Source: Acidobacteriota bacterium (GTDB lineage: Bacteria; Acidobacteriota; HRBIN11). Taken from it: a DNA stretch of 5,321 bases. The position numbers were made by a program, and so were the translations under genes. Below are positions 1-4,647 of the stretch, piece after piece. The DNA is taken from contig JAUQPV010000206.1 in assembly GCA_030550225.1 (NCBI GenBank), positions 1-5,321 of the forward strand. The letters are read 5' to 3'. Positions within the stretch are counted from its first letter, which is position 1. The number at the start of each line of letters is the position of its first letter. The notes beneath the pieces were generated by a model. It saw nothing but the letters and a program-made list of their open reading frames with translations. It was not told where the DNA came from and searched no databases.

Positions 1-267
1 AAAGCCGAATGCCTTTACGTGTATAGCCTGACGATTCGTCAGGAAGAAAGGTTCTTGCGGTCTCGTTTCGGAGCTCTCTACGAGACTTATGCGGCTCAAA
101 CGCCCGCATGGCTTCCCAAGCCGAGGGGTCGAAGCCCAAGCTTCCCAGAAGGTCACTGGTCCTGGCCACGGGTCCGGACGCATCGGGAGCACCGGACGAC
201 GATCGCCGTCCTGCTGTGGACTCTGTTCTTCTGGGTTCGGTGGGGGGTCGGGCGGTTCGGCGTATGA
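1..267 (+). CDS. C-terminal end of an isoprenylcysteine carboxyl methyltransferase (ICMT/PEMT-type) family protein, 5' truncated by the window edge
   Basis: The frame is open from base 1, so the first GTG at base 19 is probably not the true start. The visible part is 88 residues. Residues 12-37 contain IRQEERFLRSRFG followed by ALYETYAAQTPAWLP. This matches the signature end of the ICMT/phospholipid-methyltransferase family of small multi-pass membrane enzymes (pattern EE-x-x-L-x-x-x-F-G-x-x-Y-x-x-Y-x-x-x-x-P-x-x-x-P), which transfer a methyl group from S-adenosylmethionine. The S-adenosylmethionine-binding and earlier membrane segments lie outside the window. After the motif comes a basic linker and a further hydrophobic segment, TTIAVLLWTLFFWV (about residues 66-79), then a basic tail and a TGA stop. 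The extra C-terminal membrane segment is not in the minimal family but occurs in some bacterial relatives as I recall them. The natural substrate of bacterial members is generally unknown. The next gene, glyS, is convergent. Confidence 0.72.
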   Translation, partial: KAECLYVYSLTIRQEERFLRSRFGALYETYAAQTPAWLPKPRGRSPSFPEGHWSWPRVRTHREHRTTIAVLLWTLFFWVRWGVGRFGV

Positions 268-356
268 CGGTCCCGACGATGTTTGCCGTTCCCCAGCTTT
301 CTACGCCTACAGGTCTTCAGACAGGTCTATAAGGGCATCCCGTTGGGCCGAGGGCA

Positions 357-398
357 AGGTGAAAGGTTACGAAAGGTAAGATGCAGGATGCAAGGTCT
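357..398 (+). repeat. Left arm of a heptamer-periodic degenerate repeat (AAGATGC/AGGATGC units)
   Basis: From 357 the plus strand reads in 7-base steps: AGGTGAA, AGGTTAC, GAAAGGT, AAGATGC, AGGATGC, AAGGTCT. The unit is degenerate and purine-rich on this strand. Bases 385-394 (AGGATGCAAG) recur as a perfect inverted copy at 475-484. The same words occur on the minus strand at 3795-3811. The array lies in the non-coding gap between two convergent genes. Its function is unknown. Confidence 0.6.
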
Positions 399-420
399 CC
401 GGGATTCGGTGCCGGGGCTT

Positions 421-440
421 GGGCCTCCGGAGGGCCCTCC
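421..440. terminator. Palindrome between convergent genes, possible bidirectional terminator
   Basis: Bases 429-440 (GGAGGGCCCTCC) are a perfect 12-bp palindrome. The overlapping pair GGGCC (421-425) and GGCCC (433-437) offers an alternative stem. It lies between the stop of the methyltransferase gene (267) and the stop of glyS (486), where terminators for both are expected. Neither strand has a clear T-run after it, so it is not a canonical intrinsic terminator. It may be only the centre of the flanking inverted repeat. Confidence 0.3.
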
Positions 441-484
441 CGAGTCCTGAATCCCTATTCTATTATTCATCCATCTTGCATCCT
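436..484 (-). repeat. Right arm of the heptamer-periodic degenerate repeat, inverted relative to 357-398
   Basis: Read on the minus strand from 484 downwards, the sequence steps in sevens: AGGATGC, AAGATGG, ATGAATA, ATAGAAT, AGGGATT, CAGGACT, CGGGAGG. Two blocks pair with the left arm: 475-484 with 385-394 (10 of 10) and 449-455 with 401-407 (GGGATTC, 7 of 7). The array starts one base beyond the glyS stop codon, so the glyS transcript would carry it as its 3' untranslated region. Confidence 0.6.
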
Positions 485-485
485 A

Positions 486-2621
486 TCAGAACACCCGTTC
501 CACCTCGACCTGCCAGCGGTGAAAGTCGGCCAACTGCCCGAAGAGGGTTCGGATTTCATAGAGCAGGGCGAGCCGGTTGCGGCGCAGGTCGGCGTCCTCG
601 ACCATCACGAAGACCCGCTCGAAGAACGTATGGAGGACCGGACTCAGCGAGGCCAAATGACGGATGGCATCCGTATACCGACGCTCGACGACCGCTTCGG
701 TGACCGGCTCCCGAAGGCGTCGATAGAACTCCCAAAGCTCACGCTCCTCATCCTGCTGGAACCGATGGGGATCGACCCGTCCCGGGGTTTCGGGAAGGTC
801 CTTCGTGATACTGTACAGGCGCTTGAACACGAGGCCGATGCGGTACACGTCGTCGGGGTCGGACTCTCGGAAAGCCCCCAGACGTCGGTCCAGATCCCAG
901 GGGTCCCAGGGACGCCGGTCGATGAGGGACTCGATGAAGTCGGGACGGGCACCCTGGGCCTCCCAGTAAGCGGCCAGCCGGCCTTGTAAGAACGTAAGGA
1001 GCTCCTGGTGTTTTAGGTGAGCTTGATAATAGAGCACCTTCGCCGTATCGGTCGCCGGCGTGACGGACGGGTCGGTCAGACGTCGGTACACGTCCTCCAG
1101 GAGCTTCGGGACGTCCACCGAGATGCCGCCCTCGATGAGAATCCGTAAGAGGCCCAAGGCCCAGCGTCGCTGGCCCAGGGGGTCTCGGGAGCCGGACGGC
1201 TGAAAGCCCAGGCCAAAGCTGATCCAGAGACTGTCCAGGCGGTCCAAGAAGGCCAGGCACTGCCCAAGCGGCGTGGACGGGATCGGGTCCTCCATCCGCT
1301 GGGGCCGCCCGTGCTCATAGATAGCCCGCCACAGAGGTTCCGGCCGGTCCTCCTGCCGGGCCAGGAGGCCCCCGGCGATGCCCTCCAGCTCGGGAAACTC
1401 GCCGACCAGTTGGCTGACCAAGTCGGCCTTGGCCAGACGGACGGCCTGCTCCAGGAGCATCTGTTCAGGTGACGACAGCCGCCACAGCGGGGCGACGACC
1501 GGGACGAGGGCGTGGAGCCGATAGACCTTGTCGGCATACGTACCGCCGCCTTCCAGGAACTGGACCTGACTCAGCCGAGCCGCGTAGGCCTCGAGGCCTT
1601 GCCGACAGTCCTCGTGCCAGAAGAAGTCGGCGTCCCGGAACCGGGCGACGAGGACCCGCTCGTGACCCGTCCGGACGGTCGGACCGTGAGAGGGATGCGT
1701 CTGGAGCAGGGTCAAAAAGCGGGGCTGGAGCCGGCCCTGGCTGTTTACGACGGCCAGATACTTCTGGTGATGGCGCATCGCCGTGATAAGGATCTCGGCC
1801 GGCAGGCGCAAGAACTGGGGGTCAAAGGTCCCGACCAGGACGGTCGGCCACTCGGTCAAATGAACCCAAAGGTCCAGGAGTTCAGGGTCCTCGAGGGGCT
1901 GGCCGTCGGGGACGTCAGCCAGGGCTTGACGGATCTCGGCCTCAAACCGCTGACGGCGTTTTTCGTTGGAGACGAGGACCCGGACCTCCTCCAGGAGGGC
2001 CTCGTAGCGGGCCGCATCGGGGACCTCGATGCGGCGGTTTCCCGCCAAGAGGCGGTGCCCGTATGTGAATCGGTCCGCCGTCACGCCGGCAAACTGCCAC
2101 GGCACGACCGTATCGCCCCAGAGAGCAAGGATCCAACGGACGGGTCGGCTGAAGGCGATGGGGCTTCCCGGCCAGCGCATTCGCTTCCGGAAGGGGATGT
2201 CTTCAAAGAGGGACGTCAGGAGTTCTGGAAGGACCTCGACGGCCGGACGGCCAGGAATCTGCCGTTCTAAGACGACGTAGGCCCCTCGCGGCCCCTCCTC
2301 GATGCGGACGTCCTCCGGCGAAGCCCCGTAGCGTCGCAGAAAGCCCATCAGGGCCGGCGTCGGACGGCCTTCGGCGTCCAGGGCCGTGTGTTTCGGCGGA
2401 CCCTTGATGACCTCCGTCCGCGTCGGCTGGACGGCCGGGAAGCGCTCGACGTAGAGGACGATCCGGCGCGGCGTCGTCCAAACGACGGCGGGAATATCCG
2501 TCCAACCATAGGCCCGGAGGCGCTCCGGCCAGACCTCCCGAATGTACTGCCGGGCTGTCTTTTGTTCTTCGACCGGCAATTCTTCCGTGCCGACCTCGAC
2601 GACGAGGGCCTGGGCATCCAT
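486..2621 (-). CDS. glyS: Glycyl-tRNA synthetase beta subunit
   Basis: This is a complete 711-residue protein, close to the usual length of 680-720. With the alpha subunit (glyQ, not in this window) it forms the cytoplasmic alpha2-beta2 enzyme that charges tRNA-Gly. The alpha chain carries the catalytic site. The beta chain recognises tRNA. Family hallmarks appear in order: EVGTEELP (9-16), RMRWPGS followed by FSRPVRWILAL (148-167), FTYGHR (185-190), HLTEWP (254-259), LPAEILITAMRHHQKYLAV (273-291), ERVLVARFRDADFFWHED (321-338), ADLVSQLVGEFPELEGIAG (399-417), FGLGFQPSGSRDP (469-481), and the C-terminal anticodon-binding domain with VEDADLRRNRLALLYEI (674-690). The ATG at 2621 is chosen because AGGAG lies 9 bases upstream and the N-terminal motif follows at once. 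No frameshift is seen. The gene stands apart from glyQ. The upstream same-strand neighbour is the lolA-like gene, 312 bases away across a large inverted-repeat structure. Confidence 0.97.
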   Translation of the reverse strand: MDAQALVVEVGTEELPVEEQKTARQYIREVWPERLRAYGWTDIPAVVWTTPRRIVLYVERFPAVQPTRTEVIKGPPKHTALDAEGRPTPALMGFLRRYGASPEDVRIEEGPRGAYVVLERQIPGRPAVEVLPELLTSLFEDIPFRKRMRWPGSPIAFSRPVRWILALWGDTVVPWQFAGVTADRFTYGHRLLAGNRRIEVPDAARYEALLEEVRVLVSNEKRRQRFEAEIRQALADVPDGQPLEDPELLDLWVHLTEWPTVLVGTFDPQFLRLPAEILITAMRHHQKYLAVVNSQGRLQPRFLTLLQTHPSHGPTVRTGHERVLVARFRDADFFWHEDCRQGLEAYAARLSQVQFLEGGGTYADKVYRLHALVPVVAPLWRLSSPEQMLLEQAVRLAKADLVSQLVGEFPELEGIAGGLLARQEDRPEPLWRAIYEHGRPQRMEDPIPSTPLGQCLAFLDRLDSLWISFGLGFQPSGSRDPLGQRRWALGLLRILIEGGISVDVPKLLEDVYRRLTDPSVTPATDTAKVLYYQAHLKHQELLTFLQGRLAAYWEAQGARPDFIESLIDRRPWDPWDLDRRLGAFRESDPDDVYRIGLVFKRLYSITKDLPETPGRVDPHRFQQDEERELWEFYRRLREPVTEAVVERRYTDAIRHLASLSPVLHTFFERVFVMVEDADLRRNRLALLYEIRTLFGQLADFHRWQVEVERVF

Positions 2622-2630
2622 CGGGTCAGT

Positions 2631-2635
2631 CTCCT
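2631..2635 (-). promoter_or_regulatory. Shine-Dalgarno site of glyS
   Basis: The minus strand reads AGGAG, then nine bases (ACTGACCCG), then the ATG of glyS. This fixes the start codon. The site sits one base outside the octamer array that begins at 2637, so folding of that array could affect ribosome access. Confidence 0.75.
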
Positions 2636-2636
2636 A

Positions 2637-2708
2637 TCCGGCGATTCGGGAATTCGGGAGCTCGGCAGATGGGCAGTTCGGCAGGTCGGCAGTCGGGGAG
2701 TCAGGAAG
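2637..2708 (+). repeat. Octamer tandem array, left arm (unit TTCGGCAG)
   Basis: The plus strand runs in strict 8-base steps from 2637: TCCGGCGA, TTCGGGAA, TTCGGGAG, CTCGGCAG, ATGGGCAG, TTCGGCAG, GTCGGCAG, TCGGGGAG, TCAGGAAG. That makes nine degenerate units that decay towards the right. Bases 2653-2676 are an inverted copy of 2857-2880 with 23 of 24 matches. Over 2637-2676 against 2857-2896 about 36 of 40 match. In the glyS transcript this array is the part of the leader just before the ribosome site. Confidence 0.85.
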
Positions 2709-2710
2709 GC

Positions 2711-2847
2711 GAAGTAGGGGCGACCTCCTGATGGTAGCCCAAGGGACGGATGGTAGCCGTCCCCATCCAGAGTTGCCCGAGACAGCGGCCGGATGACGCT
2801 CACTGCCTAAGGGGGAGATGCCCATATCCAGGCGTTGCCCCTCTTTC
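2711..2847. other. Core element with imperfect terminal inverted repeats between the octamer arrays
   Basis: The left end GAAGTAGGGGCGAC (2711-2724) pairs with the right end GTTGCCCCTCTTTC (2834-2847): 11 Watson-Crick pairs, two G-T pairs and one mismatch in 14. AGGGGC(A/G)AC-type inverted ends are reminiscent of short non-autonomous palindromic repeats (REP- or MITE-like) in other bacterial genomes. That likeness is from memory and unverified. The inside holds two direct copies of GATGGTAGCC (2730-2739 and 2749-2758) and a small hairpin, and I see no coding sequence in it. Confidence 0.45.
2743..2763. other. Small perfect hairpin inside the core element
   Basis: GGGACGG (2743-2749) and CCGTCCC (2757-2763) form a 7-bp stem with the 7-base loop ATGGTAG. 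It lies downstream of the lolA-like stop and upstream of glyS on the minus strand. No T-run follows on either strand, so termination is not well supported. It may be a structural part of the repeat or of the glyS leader. Confidence 0.4.
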
Positions 2848-2856
2848 TCCCCCCAC

Positions 2857-2944
2857 CTGCCCATCTGCCGAACTCCCGAACTCCCGAATTGCCGAATTGC
2901 CGAACTGCCGAACTGCCGAATTGCCGGATTGCCTTACTGCTCTA
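2857..2944 (-). repeat. Octamer tandem array, right arm (unit CTGCCGAA on the plus strand)
   Basis: The plus strand steps in eights: CTGCCCAT, CTGCCGAA, CTCCCGAA, CTCCCGAA, TTGCCGAA, TTGCCGAA, CTGCCGAA, CTGCCGAA, TTGCCGGA, TTGCCTTA, CTGCTCTA. That is eleven units, with the best eight in 2865-2928. This is the reverse complement of the 2637-2708 unit, so the two arrays are head to head. The array overlaps the last codons and the TAA stop (2934-2936) of the lolA-like gene, which means the stop codon is itself part of a decayed unit. Confidence 0.88.
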
Positions 2945-3851
2945 ACTCCGACAGGGGCACACGTTCGCACGTGGACGGGAATTGGACATGCCACACGTCG
3001 TTCCGGTCCGCCTCGGCCCAGACCCGGACGTCGGTCCGAAGTCGGTACTCGACCCGCTGGCGGAGCCAGTCGGTCGTCTCGACGACCAGCTCAAGGGCTC
3101 GAGGCCGCCACTGGATCACGACCCGAGACCAGGGGACCCGGGGGTCTGTCTCGGCCGTCGGCGGTGCCTCAAAAACCCAGCGAGTTTCGTCGGGCTTCGC
3201 CTCAAACTGACGAAGTTCCATCGCGAGTCCCGAAAAATCACAATCCCGCACAAAAGCCAGGAGGGGATGGGCCTGAAGCCGGACCTGGGGTTGGCTCTCA
3301 TAATACACGATGCAATCGGCTTCCACGTAAAACTCCATTCGTTCCGGGGTCCACACGAAAATCTTCGCCTCCGGCCGGTCATACTGCCACCACAGGCGGT
3401 CGGGCCGGACCCAGGCGAAGCGGCCCGACTCTTGAGACTTCCGGTGGGTCGCCGGATTTTCGCTGGACTGGACGAAGGTGCCCCCGACCCGCGCCAATTG
3501 TATACATACGTCTCGGAGGGCTTGAATCCCATCCTGAGATGGCGAAGGGCTGGATGGGTAAGGAGCGGCCCCAGGGCCTTTGGGACCATCTGCCGAACGG
3601 CCGAACGGCCGAATGACCGAATGGCCCTTTGCTTGAAAAATCGTCCGCCCCGAAGGGTCGGAAAGGCCGAATCCATGCAGGTTTTCACGAACCGAAGGGC
3701 CCTGATAAGGAGAGATTAGGACTTGGGAATTGCGAACGAGGGGATTAGGGTTAGAGTGTTCCCACTCCACGGGCCCGCATCCCGTATCCCACACCTTGCA
3801 TCTTGCATCCTGAAGGCCTTGCGATAGGATGAGACCGACCCAAAGGGCCAC
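2934..3851 (-). CDS. lolA: LolA-like outer-membrane lipoprotein carrier protein (start uncertain; N-terminal third atypical)
   Basis: The C-terminal 199 residues (bases 2937-3533) fit the LolA family, periplasmic chaperones that carry lipoproteins from LolCDE to LolB. There is a helix-like DGIQALRDVCIQL, then FVQ, then GRFAWVRPDRLWWQYDRP (family pattern GRF-x-x-x-R-P-x-x-x-x-W-x-Y-x-x-P), then FVWTPERMEFYVEADCIVYYES, and late strands ending near VWHVQFP. The length suits a mature LolA. The start is a problem, because no ATG follows the divergent gene in this frame. A GTG at 3851 has a GGTGAGG ribosome-like site upstream and begins a hydrophobic stretch, ALWVGLIL, that could be a short signal peptide lacking a basic end. 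About 90 residues of repeat-derived, un-LolA-like sequence follow before the mature domain. Alternatives are a decayed gene that lost its signal peptide, or a start further in. The family call is fairly sure. The start is not, and glyS lies downstream on the same strand. Confidence 0.66.
   Translation of the reverse strand: MALWVGLILSQGLQDARCKVWDTGCGPVEWEHSNPNPLVRNSQVLISPYQGPSVRENLHGFGLSDPSGRTIFQAKGHSVIRPFGRSADGPKGPGAAPYPSSPSPSQDGIQALRDVCIQLARVGGTFVQSSENPATHRKSQESGRFAWVRPDRLWWQYDRPEAKIFVWTPERMEFYVEADCIVYYESQPQVRLQAHPLLAFVRDCDFSGLAMELRQFEAKPDETRWVFEAPPTAETDPRVPWSRVVIQWRPRALELVVETTDWLRQRVEYRLRTDVRVWAEADRNDVWHVQFPSTCERVPLSELEQ
3590..3629 (-). repeat. Short orphan octamer array inside the lolA-like frame
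   Basis: The plus strand has five 8-base units: CTGCCGAA, CGGCCGAA, CGGCCGAA, TGACCGAA, TGGCCCTT. They belong to the same family and orientation as the 2857-2944 array. I see no inverted partner next to it. On the minus strand it reads as HSVIRPFGRSAD in the lolA-like frame, upstream of the mature domain. Confidence 0.72.
3708..3756 (+). repeat. Heptamer-periodic degenerate repeat, left arm (ATTAGGA-type units)
   Basis: The plus strand reads in sevens: AGGAGAG, ATTAGGA, CTTGGGA, ATTGCGA, ACGAGGG, GATTAGG, GTTAGAG. Units are degenerate, and the periodicity is clearer than the consensus. It lies in the atypical N-terminal part of the lolA-like frame. Confidence 0.45.
3777..3811 (-). repeat. 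Heptamer-periodic repeat, right arm (AGGATGC/AAGATGC units)
   Basis: On the minus strand from 3811 down there are five contiguous 7-base units: AGGATGC, AAGATGC, AAGGTGT, GGGATAC, GGGATGC. The words AGGATGC and AAGATGC are the same as in the arrays at 378-391 and 471-484. It lies just downstream of the candidate GTG start of the lolA-like frame. Confidence 0.68.
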
Positions 3852-3869
3852 TTGAATGAGGCCCTCACC

Positions 3870-3873
3870 GAGG
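3870..3873 (+). promoter_or_regulatory. Possible Shine-Dalgarno site for the cysteine-rich protein
   Basis: GAGG lies 5 bases before the ATG at 3879. It favours this ATG over the in-frame TTG at 3852 and the second ATG at 3888. The match is short and the spacing is at the near limit. Confidence 0.4.
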
Positions 3874-3878
3874 CTCGG

Positions 3879-4604
3879 ATGAAGCGGATGATCGCCTTGG
3901 GCGGCGGATGCTACGGATTTCTGCATGTTTCCCACCTCTTGAAGGCCCGCGCCAAAGGTCGCATCGAATTCGACCGCATCGTGGTCGTCGACCGCAATGC
4001 CGTCCCCCCGGTCCGACAGCGTCTGGGCGACCACCCAGACGTCGAGTACGTACAAGACACGTGGGAAAATTTCCTGTACCAGTATGCCCGAGACGGGGTC
4101 CTGGGTCCAGACGACGAGGTCGTGCCGCCCTGCATCGGGCCCCACTTGACGATGATATGGCTTCGGGAACGCATCAACCGGGAGACGCCGTATCGGGCCG
4201 AGGTCATCCCCTGGGACATTCGCATCGGGACACCCTTCGAGGTCACGCTCCCGGTCGGCACGCACGCCGTCAGCTACGCCCTGTGGCGATGTCCCTCGAC
4301 GTGCATCGAGCCGCCCCTCTGTCCGGCCATCCGGGGACCCCGGAATTGGGACATGGGGACGTTCGTCCTCCGACACTTCTCCCAGTGGACCGTCCAGGGG
4401 CGACCCATCGACCACTGCGAGGTCTTCTACAGCCGACACCGGGCCTGGGGCGTGGCAACGTATCCGGCCGTCCGATTCCTGGAGGCCTGGGCGCGAGTCG
4501 AACGCCTGTGGCAGAGCGAACCCGACGGGGAATGGCGGGTCCTGGTCGCCACCGTCTCGGCGTGCCATGGACTCCTGGGGCTCTTGCGTATCGGACCGCC
4601 GTAA
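3879..4604 (+). CDS. Unrecognised cysteine-rich protein with a nucleotide-binding-like N-terminus
   Basis: The protein has 241 residues from the ATG at 3879, or 250 from TTG 3852. The start is placed just before the conserved-looking strand MIALGGGCYG. The glycine loop GGGCYG (8-13), followed by a helix and the strand RIVVVDRN (33-40) with an Asp at its end, suggests a Rossmann-like nucleotide- or SAM-binding fold. Further on are VVPPCIGPH (81-89), a cysteine cluster C138-P-x-x-C142-x-E-P-x-x-C148-P followed by GPRNWDM (153-159), DHCEVFYSRHRAWGV (178-192), and SACHG near the end (C229-H230). The seven cysteines (11, 85, 138, 142, 148, 180, 229), with the C-x3-C-x5-C cluster, could bind a metal or an iron-sulfur cluster. 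No signal peptide or membrane segment is seen, so it is probably cytoplasmic. It resembles conserved hypothetical proteins I vaguely recall, with no assigned function. It is divergent from the lolA-like frame and convergent with proline dehydrogenase. Confidence 0.8.
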   Translation: MKRMIALGGGCYGFLHVSHLLKARAKGRIEFDRIVVVDRNAVPPVRQRLGDHPDVEYVQDTWENFLYQYARDGVLGPDDEVVPPCIGPHLTMIWLRERINRETPYRAEVIPWDIRIGTPFEVTLPVGTHAVSYALWRCPSTCIEPPLCPAIRGPRNWDMGTFVLRHFSQWTVQGRPIDHCEVFYSRHRAWGVATYPAVRFLEAWARVERLWQSEPDGEWRVLVATVSACHGLLGLLRIGPP

Positions 4605-4622
4605 GGCCCAGGCCTGTCTATC

Positions 4623-4644
4623 GGCGCAGGACGGGACCTGTGCC
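4623..4644 (+). terminator. Hairpin between convergent genes, possible terminator
   Basis: GGCGCAGG (4623-4630) and CCTGTGCC (4637-4644) form an 8-bp stem with one G-U pair and the loop ACGGGA. It starts 18 bases after the stop of the cysteine-rich gene and ends 3 bases before the stop of proline dehydrogenase. All pairs hold in plus-strand RNA. In minus-strand RNA the wobble becomes an A-C mismatch, so it fits the plus-strand gene better. There is no T-run after it. Confidence 0.4.
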
Positions 4645-4647
4645 CGA

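Noticed and set aside
1512..2270. Plus-strand 252-codon frame opposite glyS
   Set aside because: It is antisense to well-conserved glyS motifs, has no recognisable domain and is typical of GC-rich shadow frames. The same holds for the plus-strand frame at 381-989.
2622..2933. T-box or other riboswitch leader for glyS
   Set aside because: I see no T-box sequence or Stem I pattern, and the repeat structure accounts for the region.
2637..2944. CRISPR array
   Set aside because: The unit is 8 bp and contiguous with no spacers, and no cas gene is near.
2750..3616. Plus-strand 288-codon frame
   Set aside because: It reads through the octamer array as repeats such as AELPNCRIAELPNC and then antisense to LolA. 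It is low complexity and repeat-driven.
3116..3688. Minus-strand 190-codon frame starting MKTCMDSAF as an alternative to the lolA frame, or as a frameshifted signal peptide
   Set aside because: Its N-terminus has no clear hydrophobic core and the rest is an out-of-frame reading of the LolA domain.
3803..3830. Promoter-like TTGCAT, 16 bases, TAGGAT ahead of the cysteine-rich gene
   Set aside because: Only 3 of 6 and 4 of 6 consensus bases match, and the first box is part of the heptamer array. This is too weak to annotate.
2934..4568. A single 544-codon open frame on the minus strand
   Set aside because: Its first 240 or so codons are antisense to the cysteine-rich gene and show no family pattern. 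Only the C-terminal 199 residues resemble LolA. High GC keeps the antisense frame open.
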